This document shows, piece by piece, positions 1 through 8,431 of a DNA stretch of 64,000 nucleotides. The DNA is from Actinomycetes bacterium. GTDB taxonomy: Bacteria > Actinomycetota > Acidimicrobiia > Acidimicrobiales > Acidimicrobiaceae. Position 1 is the first letter of the stretch. The number at the start of each line of letters is the position of its first letter. Made by a program: the position numbers and the translations under genes. The DNA lies in the NCBI GenBank assembly GCA_021819205.1, contig JAKARV010000006.1:1-64000 (forward strand), read 5' to 3'. Below the pieces are notes generated by a model. That model did no database searches, was not told the DNA's origin, and was given only the letters and a program-made list of their open reading frames with translations.

Positions 1-667
1 CGCCATGTTGTCCGGAACCAGCCGGGCGACGACGCCCCCAAAGGAGTAAAGCGCCCTCTCGGTCGCATCGATCACCGAGGCAACGTCCTGGTACCTGGTC
101 GCCCAGGCGAAGGTCTTTCTGCGAGTACGCAAGCGTGGCGACAAAGATCGAGGCCTCGAAGTCCGGCTCCTTTGCACCGGGGGAGGAGTAGATCCCCACT
201 TTGTCACCGGCGAAGTCGATGAAGAGCTTGTCCGCGGGGACGTGCTCCAAGTGCATGGTGAGGGTGCTCATGGAGCGCTCTTTGCGAACCAGCTCGGCAA
301 AGCGGGAGTATCCGTAGCTTGCTTCCCGGTGCTGCTCGCGGTACTCCTCCCAGAGGACCTTTCGGGTCGGGGCGTTTGGCTTGGCCAGCTCCGCTATGAT
401 CGCCGCGAGATCCGGCATCGCCTTGGAGCTTGCCCTTGGACCGGGGGCGGCGGGATAGCAGATCGCCTCCAGGGCCTCGTCCGTCAGCTCCATGGCGCGA
501 TCGATGCCAAGGCCTGCCTTTGCGATCCGGGCGAGATGCCGGGTCACGCTCTGGTGGGAGACTCCCAGCGATGTCGCAATCTCCCGTGTGCTATAGCGAT
601 CGCTTGCCGCAAGCGCCAACATGTCGCGAATGTCTTTCATGTCCACCTTCCATTTCTTCGTACCCAT
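1..667 (-). pseudogene. istA: IS21-type transposase IstA, N-terminal part, frameshifted and cut by window edge
   Basis: Read on the minus strand from an ATG at 667 (AAGGAG lies about 9-12 nt upstream), the translation has a helix-turn-helix near residues 25-48 (STREIATSLGVSHQSV) and then the start of a DDE catalytic core (LFIDFAGDKV). This is the order found in IS21-family IstA proteins. Near positions 112-125 the frame breaks: the frame in use runs into unrelated sequence, while the neighbouring frame continues with KTFAWATRYQDVAS and ends at a PDN motif at the window edge, as in IstA. The gene therefore has a one-base type frameshift and is probably inactive, unless this is a sequencing error. 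The helper ATPase istB would lie to the left, outside the window. Family assignment is from motifs read by eye. Confidence 0.75.
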
Positions 668-739
668 CGATGTCTTCCACTCCTTCGGTTCCGGCATGGC
701 GCCGGAGGCCAAAGAGAGTTTCCCAGGTGAAGAATCAGG

Positions 740-778
740 TGGTCCAAAGATTTTGGCGGGCTGGTCCTAAGATCGTGG
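740..778. repeat. IS21-like terminal direct repeats
   Basis: Two 17-bp direct repeats, TGGTCCAAAGATTTTGG (740-756) and TGGTCCTAAGATCGTGG (762-778), match at 14 of 17 positions. They lie about 75 bp upstream of the istA start, where IS21-family elements carry repeated transposase-binding sites near their end. The element probably ends close to position 780-790. The other end is outside the window. Confidence 0.5.
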
Positions 779-789
779 AATAGTCACCC

Positions 790-933
790 GTGGCCGATCT
801 CGTGCCCTCAGAAGGGGTGCGTCGGTACCCGACCAACTTTCGAGCCATGACAAAAGAGGCGATGGAGGCAATCAGCTTGCGCGGCGAACAGCTAACGCGG
901 ACGTTGCTCGCGCACTACTGCCCCCAGCTGTGA
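790..933 (+). other. Short open frame beside the IS end, unknown
   Basis: A 47-codon frame opens at GTG 790 (with an internal ATG at 847) and closes at TGA 931-933. It starts just outside the presumed IS21 end, so it may be the tail of a gene interrupted by the insertion. No family was recognised. It could equally be chance. Confidence 0.2.
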
Positions 934-1261
934 GTCATTCCCCGCTTCAACCTTCCAGATCCACTTCGCAAGAGCGACAGTTCGCGATCCGGAAGCATCC
1001 GTCGTGTTCGACAGGCGCGACCTCCGCTGCCCGCGCCGCCCACGCGATGCCGGAATTCGTTGAGCCGCCTTGCTCGATCTTCGGGGCAAGAATCCAGTGC
1101 CAAATCGCGTCGATGCGGACCTCGTAAACGACTTTGACAGGTTTGAGTGCCGATACCAACTCTGCCAGCCTGCCTCGGGCGGGCCCAGAAGATACTTACA
1201 GTCACTTCAGACTTCCCGGCTGTGCACTGGTCCCACATCCGCACCACCAATGCCATATAAG
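934..1261. other. Intergenic stretch, no supported gene
   Basis: This stretch lies between the IS21 remnant and the IS256 remnant. Several overlapping frames of 60-110 codons are open on both strands. The best looking is on the minus strand at 947-1159, but none shows a recognisable family or a convincing ribosome-binding site. It is most likely degraded mobile-element or flanking DNA. Confidence 0.4.
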
Positions 1262-1456
1262 CCCACCTTTGCCACGCTTCACCACCGCACCATGGCCCAA
1301 AGGGGGGCGTTCTCGAAAGAGACCGCGATGGCGATGCTGTTTGAGCTTGCCATGGAGGCGGAGAAGTCCTGGCGGAGGATTAACGGGTCCGAGCGCTTGG
1401 CAGAGGTGATCTCGGGGGTATTTGTTGATTGGAAAGCCCGGCCACTGACCAGCTGA
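1262..1456 (+). pseudogene. IS256-type transposase, C-terminal remnant
   Basis: The last 64 codons of an open frame ending at TGA 1454-1456 resemble the C-terminus of IS256 (mutator)-family transposases. The sequence runs LHHRT, then KETAMAMLFELAMEAEKSW and RRINGSERLAEVISGV, corresponding to the family's 'AMVFKL...A.K.WRRL.G...L..VI.GV' tail. The catalytic DDE residues and everything upstream are missing, so only a decayed 3' end remains. Together with the adjacent istA it marks this end of the window as an insertion hot spot. Assignment is by remembered family pattern and needs a database comparison. Confidence 0.55.
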
Positions 1457-1658
1457 CGAACGTTGTGCCCGTAGAAACTCGAGCCCGCTTGCAGAAACCG
1501 GGAGAGGGGGGATTCGCACGCCAAACCGGTGTGCATGCCGCGGCGAACCGACAGTCTGATTAACGAGATTGCGGAAGGGATCTCCCCGGTTGGGAGCAGG
1601 CTCGAACCAAGACGGATCCAGGGCCCCAAACACAAGATTTGGGTATAGCTCATACTTC

Positions 1659-1994
1659 CTACTTCGCCGTCCCGTCGATCTTCTCATGCAGCTCCTCCAC
1701 CAGCTTCCGTAACGCCGCAATTTCGTTCCGGTGCGCCCGATGTGATTTGATCACGTGCAGCGTTCCGCCCGCGGCTATGCAAGCTCCAAGGTCGCTGGTG
1801 ACGTTGGTGTAGTTTCCCCCAACGAGTTCGGCAAACGAAGAGACGTGCACGCCAACCAGGGGTAGCAGTACCAGGAAGACCCCCAGCAGGGTGAGGAAGA
1901 TGATGTGCGGCTTGGAGGCGAGAGCCCTCGGCACCAGCGCAAGGACCTTTACCAGCTTCGAGGTCGGCTGCTCTGCGGTTATCTGGCTGATCAT
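1659..1994 (-). CDS. Small membrane protein with C-terminal coiled coil
   Basis: A 111-residue protein starts at ATG 1994, preceded by AGGAGA at good spacing. Residues 29-50 form a hydrophobic segment (IIFLTLLGVFLVLLPLVGV). A second weaker hydrophobic stretch lies near 62-80, and a charged, heptad-like helix fills the C-terminus (RAHRNEIAALRKLVEELHEK). The layout is like small DUF1003 or low-affinity iron permease-type proteins, which end in a similar cytoplasmic helix, but the similarity is weak and no function is assigned. It sits between the IS debris and an EamA transporter on the same strand, about 85 bp downstream of it. Confidence 0.6.
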   Translation of the reverse strand: MISQITAEQPTSKLVKVLALVPRALASKPHIIFLTLLGVFLVLLPLVGVHVSSFAELVGGNYTNVTSDLGACIAAGGTLHVIKSHRAHRNEIAALRKLVEELHEKIDGTAK

Positions 1995-2079
1995 CGAGGA
2001 TCTCCTCTCTTCGTCGCGAAAGCTGCCTTTCAGCCTACATTTGTAACTGCCGCAGCAGGGGGACTGTTTGTTGCGATCT

Positions 2080-2973
2080 CTAGGAGGAGATTAGGACGAC
2101 GGAGATAAGCACCAAGATCATCCCAATGCCGAGGCCCCAGCTGAGGCGGGTTCCGAGGGCAATGACCGAGACGATAGCGACCGCGATCGGCTCCAGGGTT
2201 CCGATCACGTTGGCGACCAGCGGTTCGATTGTGGCCAGTGAAACCAAGTAGAGGAGGAACGGTATAGCGGTCCCGCCGACGATTACGAAAGCGACCAGCA
2301 TCACTTGAGAGGGATCGATCTGCTGCGGCAGGTCGAGCAGGAGCCAGGGAAAGAGCACGACCGCCCCGATCAGGAAGGCGGCGGCGACCACCGAATCTGG
2401 CGAGTGGCTCCTGAGCAGTTGCTTGGGAAGCACGTTATAGAGCGCGGTGAGAACCGCGGTGATCACGCCCCAGACAAGTCCGGCGAGCGGCATCGCGAGA
2501 TGTCCGAAGGAGCCGTGCGTCACCACCATTGCCACTCCGACCACGGCGAGCACGGTGAGGGCAACCTGCCTTGCCGGTGGAGGCTTGGAGGAGGAGAGGG
2601 CGACCCACACCACGATCAACAGTGGCGAGGTGAATTGCAGCAGGGTGGCGGTGATCGCGTTTCCGTGGTCGATGGCGAGAAAGAAGGTGAGCTGTACTCC
2701 GTCCAAGGCAAAGATGGCAAAAGCAAGGAGCACGAGCAGTTGCTTCCGGTCGGCCACGAAGCTCTTAACGTCCGGATGGCGAAGGTGACGGAACCTCCAG
2801 GTCGCCAAGATTATCCCAGACCCGAGCACCCTCACCGAAGCCAACCAGGCCGGGGAGATCCTTCCGCCCTCGAAGAGCTTCTGTGCGGCTACTCCCGAGA
2901 AACCCCAGAGGATGGCGGCTGCGACTATCCCCATTATCGCTCGGCGGTGGGCGCGCTGCGCGGTGACAGTCAT
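2080..2973 (-). CDS. EamA/DMT-family transporter
   Basis: A 297-residue polytopic membrane protein starts at ATG 2973. It is almost entirely hydrophobic, with about ten predicted transmembrane helices arranged as two EamA repeats. The first repeat begins near residue 12 (GIVAAAILWGFSGVAAQKLF, the usual N-terminal 'WG' helix) and the second near residue 150. The C-terminal helix carries the typical E-P motif (IGTLEPIAVAIVSV). Members export or import metabolites such as amino acids or drugs, and the substrate cannot be told from sequence. The family's usual length is about 290-310, so the gene looks complete. It follows aroK on the same strand after a 190-bp gap that shows no clear terminator. 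Confidence 0.85.
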   Translation of the reverse strand: MTVTAQRAHRRAIMGIVAAAILWGFSGVAAQKLFEGGRISPAWLASVRVLGSGIILATWRFRHLRHPDVKSFVADRKQLLVLLAFAIFALDGVQLTFFLAIDHGNAITATLLQFTSPLLIVVWVALSSSKPPPARQVALTVLAVVGVAMVVTHGSFGHLAMPLAGLVWGVITAVLTALYNVLPKQLLRSHSPDSVVAAAFLIGAVVLFPWLLLDLPQQIDPSQVMLVAFVIVGGTAIPFLLYLVSLATIEPLVANVIGTLEPIAVAIVSVIALGTRLSWGLGIGMILVLISVVLISS

Positions 2974-3165
2974 AACCGAAAGCCTAGCTGAAACGCTTGG
3001 TAGGAGACCGTGTGGCCATCGGTTCTGTTGTAGAGGGCAGTGAAAACTGCGGAAAGCGTGGTGGTCAAACCGTTCTGCCGTACTTTTGCGATCAGCAGCC
3101 TCGGCTATTGGTGTCCAGCTTTCGTCTAGGGCGGTCGGCTCAGATCACGAAACGTTTGAAGGCGG

Positions 3166-3681
3166 CTAGACAACGAGGTGAAGGCGGTCCGCAATCCTTC
3201 TGGCGACGGCTTCGGCGTCGCCAACGGCAGCATCCACAGCGACCGTCGCCATCGCCGCATATGTTTGGCATCTCGCCTCGTACAGCGACGCCAGATCCGG
3301 GTGCAACAGCAGCGGCCGGCTGGTGTCGCCTTCGGTTCGCGCTTTGACGACCTCGAGCGGCACCTCCACGTAGACGATGGTGTGCCCGGCGAGCAGGGGA
3401 GCGTTCTCGGGTTGGGCGGGTACGCCGCCACCGACCGATATCACCGCGGCTGAAAGCTGCAGGGCCACCGCCAGCGCCGCCGTCTCCAGCTTGCGAAAGC
3501 TCTGTTCGCCCTTCGTGGTGAAGATCTCTGCGATCGAAACCCCAGCTCTCTCCTCGACGAGCGAGTCGGTGTCGACGAATGGAACCCCGATGAGTTCGGC
3601 GAGGCGCTTTCCGACCGTGGTCTTTCCCGAACCCATGAAGCCGATGAGCACAATCGGTTGAGGCTTTCCCGTCTCCTCCAA
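3166..3681 (-). CDS. aroK: Shikimate kinase
   Basis: Phosphorylates shikimate at O3 with ATP, step five of chorismate synthesis, in the cytosol. Visible motifs are the Walker A GFMGSGKT, DTD for Mg and shikimate binding, the FRKLE arginine, the VISVGGG substrate loop and the SRPLL lid arginine. I prefer the TTG start at 3681, which gives 171 residues, the usual AroK length, and has GAGGAAGG about 9 nt upstream. An in-frame ATG at 3756 would add 25 basic residues without family similarity and its only purine-rich tract is too far away. Other aro genes are not in the window. It is followed on the same strand by the EamA transporter. Confidence 0.9.
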   Translation of the reverse strand: MEETGKPQPIVLIGFMGSGKTTVGKRLAELIGVPFVDTDSLVEERAGVSIAEIFTTKGEQSFRKLETAALAVALQLSAAVISVGGGVPAQPENAPLLAGHTIVYVEVPLEVVKARTEGDTSRPLLLHPDLASLYEARCQTYAAMATVAVDAAVGDAEAVARRIADRLHLVV

Positions 3682-3944
3682 ACTTTTTACCTTCCTCGAA
3701 AGCCGATTCCCAAAGCGCCCTCGCGGTGTCGACCGAAGCAGTTCCCCTTTGGCCATTGGCTTTGGCTCAAATCTCCGCCTTAGGCTAGCGGCACCGCCGC
3801 CCCTGGCAGGGCGGAAGTATCCTCTTTCGCTGCCGGCCCCGTAGTTTCCGGTTTGGATGCGAAGCTTGCCGGGGAGTTCGGCGAATTGTTGTAGATTTCA
3901 CTCTGTAACCAGCCGGACGTTGAACCGGCGAAAAGAGGTCTTCC

Positions 3945-5348
3945 ATGAAAGGCAGGACGCACTTGACCACCCCCAGCGCCTCGTTCTCGGTCACGCTGAG
4001 AATCGACCTCGACGATCCGAAGCTGGTGGGCACGCTCTCTTCCCGGCTGGTGGAGGAGGGCGGGGTTATCACTGCCATGGACATGGTCGAGTCCAGGGTC
4101 GATGGCCTAGTGGTCGACATCACCTGCAACGCCATCGACGAGGGCCACGCGACCCAACTCGCGGAGACCGTCTCCAAGATCGAGGGCGCGAGGATGCGGG
4201 TCATGAGCGACCGCACTTTGCTTCTCCATTTGGGGGGCATCCTCGGCACGGCGGCGAAGATTCCGCTCAAGACCAGGGACGACCTCTCTATGGCCTACAC
4301 CCCGGGGGTGGCCAGGGTGTGCAGGGCAATCGCCGCCGACCGGGGAGCGGCTCGCAACCTCACCATCAAGCACAACTCGGTTGCGGTGGTTACCGACGGC
4401 TCCGCGGTTCTTGGCCTGGGAAATTTGGGGCCGGAGGCGGCCCTCCCGGTGATGGAGGGGAAGGCGGCGCTTTTCAAGCGCTTCGCCGACGTCGATGCCT
4501 GGCCCATCTGCCTGGACACCCAGGACGTCGACGAGATCGTCCGCACCGTTGAGATCATCGCTCCGGTCTTTGGTGGAATCAACTTGGAGGATATCTCGGC
4601 CCCGCGCTGCTTCGAGGTGGAGAGGCGCCTCCGCTCCTCGCTCGCCATTCCAGTCTTCCACGATGACCAGCACGGCACGGCGATCGTGGTGCTGGCTGCG
4701 CTTCTCAACGCCCTGCGGGTGGTGAACAAGGCGCTAGGGGAGGTGAGGGTGGTGGTACTCGGGGTTGGAGCGGCCGGCGTCGCCATCTCCGAACTCCTTC
4801 TAGCCGAGGGGGTCGGCGAGCTGATCGCCGTCGACCGCGAGGGCATCCTCGACCCCAAGGCGGCCGTGATGGACGAGAACCGCCGGCTGGTAGCGGAGCG
4901 CTCCAACCGTCGGGGCATCACCGGAGACCTCTCGGTCGCCATGGCCGGAGCCGACGTGGTCATCGGAGTATCCGGTCCCAACCTGATTACCGAGGAGCAC
5001 CTGCGGTCGATGGCGCCCTCTCCGATCGTCTTCGCGCTCGCCAACCCCGATCCCGAAATCGACCCGGCCGTAGCCCGCAAGGTCGCCGCGGTGGTGGCCA
5101 CCGGCAGGAGCGACGAGCCCAACCAGATCAACAACGTCCTGGTTTTTCCGGGGTTTTTCCGGGGGCTCCTCGACTCGCGTGCCCGCGAGGTTACCCCGGC
5201 GATGGAGATCGCCGCTGCCAAGGCGCTGGCCGGCATCGTCTCCGAGGGTGAACTCTCCTCCGCCTACATCGTCCCGACCGTCTTCAACCCGGTGGTAGCC
5301 CCTGCGATCGCGCAAGCGGTAGTGCAGGCGGCCAGGTACGGTGGCTAG
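3945..5348 (+). CDS. NAD-type malic enzyme with N-terminal ACT domain
   Basis: Oxidative decarboxylation of malate to pyruvate, linking the TCA cycle to pyruvate. The 467-residue protein begins with an ACT domain (about residues 9-88) that in related enzymes binds amino-acid or other small effectors. The malic enzyme core follows: catalytic Tyr in SMAYTPGVA, catalytic Lys region IKHNSVAVVTDG, metal site FHDDQHGTA, Rossmann motif VLGVGAAGVA, and the C-terminal NQINN segment. The ATG at 3945 has GAAAAGAGG upstream. It is transcribed alone, divergent from aroK, with the promoter inside the 150-bp gap. Its stop codon shares the palindrome CTAG with the stop codon of the convergent lipoprotein gene. 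NAD versus NADP preference cannot be settled by eye. Confidence 0.92.
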   Translation: MKGRTHLTTPSASFSVTLRIDLDDPKLVGTLSSRLVEEGGVITAMDMVESRVDGLVVDITCNAIDEGHATQLAETVSKIEGARMRVMSDRTLLLHLGGILGTAAKIPLKTRDDLSMAYTPGVARVCRAIAADRGAARNLTIKHNSVAVVTDGSAVLGLGNLGPEAALPVMEGKAALFKRFADVDAWPICLDTQDVDEIVRTVEIIAPVFGGINLEDISAPRCFEVERRLRSSLAIPVFHDDQHGTAIVVLAALLNALRVVNKALGEVRVVVLGVGAAGVAISELLLAEGVGELIAVDREGILDPKAAVMDENRRLVAERSNRRGITGDLSVAMAGADVVIGVSGPNLITEEHLRSMAPSPIVFALANPDPEIDPAVARKVAAVVATGRSDEPNQINNVLVFPGFFRGLLDSRAREVTPAMEIAAAKALAGIVSEGELSSAYIVPTVFNPVVAPAIAQAVVQAARYGG

Positions 5349-6112
5349 GGGCAGCTGTAGCGGGCGGCCGAGAAGGTCTGTACCCGGTCGAGGCGGACGA
5401 GTAAACCCTTGAGCGTGAAGGCGTAGTTGGCGATCGCAGCTGGCGGGATGTCGGCCTCTTCGAAGTTGGGGTCGGTGAGCCCGACCACGGTGAAAGTGTT
5501 CGAATCGATGTACGCCGGTGCGTGGGTGACGCACTCTACCTGCGGCAGAACCGGGCCGCCGACGGTGTAGGCGTCCTTGGTGGTGGTTCCCGGCGGACTT
5601 GGAGTCGCTCGCTGTGGCTGGTTTCCGGCGCGGATCGCGGTGTAGTAGAAGACCGAGGAGGGGTTGTCCCGCAGAAGCGGGCTCGGTGGGACCTTGACCA
5701 ACACGCCGTCGAGCTTGGGACTTCGGGTTCCCGGCGTTGGCGGCGAGAAGAGGTAGACCCCCGTCGGAACGCTCCCGACGACGTTGGCGCAGCTTCCCAC
5801 TACAACCGCGACGTTCGACCTGGGGATGTAACCGACCACCTTGCCGGTCTCTTGAGCGGGTTTTCCGGCTGCTGGGTGGCAGTGCGAAGCCAACCCCGGA
5901 TAGGCGATGCCATCCCAGTTGACGTTTGAGAAGGCGGCCTTTGCCGACAGGTCGGCGGCGGTAAGCGGCGGTTGCTTTATGGCTGGGGCCTTCGGAGCGG
6001 CTTGTGCGGAGACCCCGTTAGCTGGCTGCGAGCCGCAGGCACTCATGGTGATGGCGGCCGCCCCGGCGATGACCAGGGGCCTAAGCTTTGATTGCCCTTT
6101 GAACACGAACAC
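5345..6112 (-). CDS. Putative lipoprotein of unknown function
   Basis: A 255-residue protein from GTG 6112. It has a signal peptide with a basic start (KGQSKLR), a hydrophobic core and a lipobox-like ITMSAC with the lipidated Cys near residue 26. After a Pro/Ala-rich linker there is a globular domain with paired cysteines (SHCHP, GSCANVV, VECVTH, YSCP) that may form disulphides outside the cell. No family was recognised. It is convergent with the malic enzyme, overlapping it by 4 bp, and divergent from the thioredoxin gene, with about 70 bp of shared promoter region. Confidence 0.7.
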   Translation of the reverse strand: MFVFKGQSKLRPLVIAGAAAITMSACGSQPANGVSAQAAPKAPAIKQPPLTAADLSAKAAFSNVNWDGIAYPGLASHCHPAAGKPAQETGKVVGYIPRSNVAVVVGSCANVVGSVPTGVYLFSPPTPGTRSPKLDGVLVKVPPSPLLRDNPSSVFYYTAIRAGNQPQRATPSPPGTTTKDAYTVGGPVLPQVECVTHAPAYIDSNTFTVVGLTDPNFEEADIPPAAIANYAFTLKGLLVRLDRVQTFSAARYSCP

Positions 6113-6181
6113 AGGCTAATTGGATGCGCCAAAGCGCAGATGCCTTCTATTTGCCTCGGTTTATCAGTTAGAGTAAAAGAG

Positions 6182-6622
6182 ATGCCCGAGATCCAGTCCT
6201 GCCCCAACTGCGGGAGGAGGAATCGAGTCCCGCGAATCGCTGGCGGGGTACCGGTTTGCGCCGCGTGCGGCTCCCGCCTTCCCTGGATCGTGGAGGCGCG
6301 CGATGCCGACTTCGGCTCCATCCTGGGGAATAAGGTCCGCATGCACTTGGTCGACTTTTGGGCGCCGTGGTGCGGTCCGTGCAAGCTGATCGAGCCCGCG
6401 CTTGGCGAGCTTGGCCGGGAGTTTGCCGGCTTCCTCCAGGTGGTGCGGGTCAACGTCGACAAGGCGCCGGAGACGGCGCGCGCCTTTGGGATTCGCTCAA
6501 TACCCACTCTGGTCTTTATCCGTGGCGGGGAGGAGGTCGCGAGGCAGGTAGGGGCCGCTCCGATCGAGCGGATCCGGGCGGTACTCGGGGATGACCTGGT
6601 CAACTGGCGGTCCGGAGCGTGA
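6182..6622 (+). CDS. trxC: Thioredoxin with N-terminal zinc ribbon (thioredoxin 2 type)
   Basis: A 146-residue thiol-disulphide oxidoreductase of the cytosol. The N-terminus carries two Cys pairs (CPNC and CAAC) that form the zinc ribbon seen in TrxC/thioredoxin 2. The active-site WCGPC follows at about residue 62 in the context FWAPWCGPCK, and the cis-proline loop is SIPTLV. The start at ATG 6182 is chosen because AAAAGAG lies directly upstream. A longer in-frame start at 6092 would add 30 unconserved residues across the divergent promoter. The stop codon overlaps the GTG start of the recombinase gene (GTGA), so the two are translationally coupled. Zinc-ribbon thioredoxins are often oxidative-stress proteins (family knowledge). 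Confidence 0.9.
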   Translation: MPEIQSCPNCGRRNRVPRIAGGVPVCAACGSRLPWIVEARDADFGSILGNKVRMHLVDFWAPWCGPCKLIEPALGELGREFAGFLQVVRVNVDKAPETARAFGIRSIPTLVFIRGGEEVARQVGAAPIERIRAVLGDDLVNWRSGA

Positions 6623-7470
6623 GCATGCTCGAAGACCCCTGGGAAATAGAGGCGTACCTTGCCAGCAAGGCGCACCTCCGTCCGGCCACCAAGCGCAGAT
6701 ACCAGGCGGCACTACGCGGACTGAAGGAGTCGTGCGCGCAGATCGGGGTGGATGATCCGCAGGGTCTCACCCCGCAGGTGCTTCGCAAGGTGGTGGGACG
6801 GGAGCTGGTGCGGAGGGGGAGTAGAGCTACGGTCGACGTGGAGCTTGCCGCCCTCCGGGGTTACCTCCGTTTTCGCGGGATACCCGACCAGGGCGTGGCC
6901 GCCGGACGTAGCGGGGAGCGGGGAAGACGGCTTCCAAGGACCATCTCCAAACAGGAGTTGCGAGAACGGCTTGAGGCCGCTCCCGCTGCTGCGCCGTCCG
7001 GAGCGCGGGACCTGGCCATCCTCGAGCTTCTCTACGGTTCGGGGCTCCGAGTATCCGAGGCTGCGGCGCTCGATCGCTCTGACCTCGACTTTGGCAGGGC
7101 TCTGGTCCGCATCCGCTCCGGCAAAGGAGGAAGGGCGCGGGTGGTGCCGGTCTCTTCGGTCTGCCTCGAGCGCATCGCTAGCTACCTCGAGGAGCGAAAA
7201 GACACGAAAGACCCGCTTTTTCTGGGGGTCCGCGGGGAGCGGATCGGCGTCCGGGCTATCTACGCCCTCGTCGCCAAGGCGATTCCTGGCGCGCACCCCC
7301 ATATGCTAAGACATAGCTTTGCCACGCACATGCTTGAGGGAGGAGCGGACATCCGTAGCATTCAAGAGCTCTTGGGGCACTCCAGGCTGGGGACGACTGA
7401 GATCTACACCCATGTCAGCCGGGCCCAGCTCACGGAGGTTTACCGGGAAAAGCATCCGAGGGGACGATGA
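6619..7470 (+). CDS. xerC: Tyrosine recombinase, XerC/XerD type
   Basis: A 283-residue site-specific recombinase, normally resolving chromosome dimers at dif together with FtsK. It has the N-terminal SAM-like core-binding domain (about 1-95), then the catalytic domain with Arg in GSGLRVSEA, Lys in SGKGGRARV, the [10 protein letters not shown] box, LGHSRLG and the nucleophile Tyr in TEIYTHVS. The full catalytic set is present. The GTG start at 6619 overlaps the thioredoxin stop, and its own end overlaps whiG (ATGA). Position next to a WhiG-type sigma factor and rpsB is like other actinobacteria, so this is more likely a housekeeping Xer protein than a phage integrase. Whether it is XerC or XerD cannot be decided without its partner. 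Confidence 0.85.
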   Translation: MSMLEDPWEIEAYLASKAHLRPATKRRYQAALRGLKESCAQIGVDDPQGLTPQVLRKVVGRELVRRGSRATVDVELAALRGYLRFRGIPDQGVAAGRSGERGRRLPRTISKQELRERLEAAPAAAPSGARDLAILELLYGSGLRVSEAAALDRSDLDFGRALVRIRSGKGGRARVVPVSSVCLERIASYLEERKDTKDPLFLGVRGERIGVRAIYALVAKAIPGAHPHMLRHSFATHMLEGGADIRSIQELLGHSRLGTTEIYTHVSRAQLTEVYREKHPRGR

Positions 7471-8249
7471 CCGAGCGCAGCGAGACCGGCACCGCCGAAA
7501 TGGATGACTTCTGGCGCTCCTACAAGCAGAGCGGCGAGCGTTCGGTGCGAGACAAGATTGTCGTCCACTACGCTCCGCTGGTCAGGTTCGTCGCCTCCCG
7601 TGTGGCAGTCGGGCTCCCCAGCTCCATCGACCAGGCCGATCTGACTAGCTACGGCATGTTCGGGCTGCTGGACGCGATCGAGAAGTTCGATCTTGCCCGG
7701 AACATCAAGTTCGAGACCTACGCCATTGCCCGGATCAAAGGCGCCATCATCGACGAGCTTCGCGCTATCGATTGGGTTCCGCGTTCGGTACGGGCCAAGG
7801 CGAAGGCGGTCGAGGGCGCCTACGCCAAACTGGAGGCGGAGCTCCACCGGAGCCCCACCGATGCCGAGGTGGCCAAGGAGCTCTCCATCGACGACGAAGA
7901 GCTGCAGAGCATCTTCTCGAAGATCTCCTTTTTGGGGATTGCCGCCCTGGACGAGGTGGTGATGGGGGGAGAGCGTGGCGAGGGATTGACGCTGGGCGAC
8001 ACTATCGCCGATCGGCGGGAGTCGGCTTCGGGCAACTTCGAGCGCGAGGAGACCCGCCGGATACTGGTGGACGCCATCAACCGGCTTGGCGATCGTGAGA
8101 AGATGGTGCTCACCCTCTACTACTACGAAGGCTTCACCCTGGCCGAGATTGGCGAGATTCTCGGGGTTACCGAAAGCCGGGTATGCCAGATCCACTCCAA
8201 AGCGGTCCTCCAGCTCAGGGGGAAGCTTGGGGATGCTTCCTCGGGTTAG
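7467..8249 (+). CDS. whiG: RNA polymerase sigma factor, FliA/WhiG type
   Basis: A 260-residue group-3 sigma factor. Region 2 is recognisable ([18 protein letters not shown] and [20 protein letters not shown]), with region 3 near residues 110-160 and region 4 as a helix-turn-helix at the C-terminus ([19 protein letters not shown]). In actinobacteria WhiG directs sporulation or developmental genes, and in flagellated bacteria the same family directs motility genes. No flagellar gene is present, so the developmental role is inferred only from the rpsB-linked position. The ATG at 7467 overlaps the recombinase stop. Three hairpins follow at the 3' end. Confidence 0.88.
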   Translation: MTERSETGTAEMDDFWRSYKQSGERSVRDKIVVHYAPLVRFVASRVAVGLPSSIDQADLTSYGMFGLLDAIEKFDLARNIKFETYAIARIKGAIIDELRAIDWVPRSVRAKAKAVEGAYAKLEAELHRSPTDAEVAKELSIDDEELQSIFSKISFLGIAALDEVVMGGERGEGLTLGDTIADRRESASGNFEREETRRILVDAINRLGDREKMVLTLYYYEGFTLAEIGEILGVTESRVCQIHSKAVLQLRGKLGDASSG

Positions 8250-8288
8250 AACCCGAAGATCGGAGCGGCACGCCGGTTTTTGCCGGCG
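8221..8288 (+). terminator. Cluster of three hairpins at the end of whiG
   Basis: Three consecutive perfect inverted repeats: GGAAGC-N8-GCTTCC (8221-8240), TCGGGTT-AG-AACCCGA (8241-8256, spanning the whiG stop) and CGCCGG-TTTTTG-CCGGCG (8271-8288). None has a strong U tract after it, so this is a possible terminator or mRNA-stability region separating whiG from the ribosomal operon. Confidence 0.4.
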
Positions 8289-8431
8289 AGCCTGTTGGAT
8301 GCTGCGGGACCGCTAAGCTCTCTTCGTCCGAAACGGCGCATACGCGCCCGGATGCAGTAACCGATCTGCCCGACCCACGGTCGCCCCTTTGGGCGCTAGG
8401 GCTGATCGCTGTGTAACCGATGGGAGGAATA

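Noticed and set aside
947-1159. A 70-codon minus-strand frame with a protein-like composition
   Set aside because: No ribosome-binding site or family match and sits in insertion-sequence debris; mentioned only in the gap description.
6092-6181. An N-terminal extension of the thioredoxin from ATG 6092
   Set aside because: It would run through the divergent promoter region, has no ribosome-binding site, and adds residues absent from the family.
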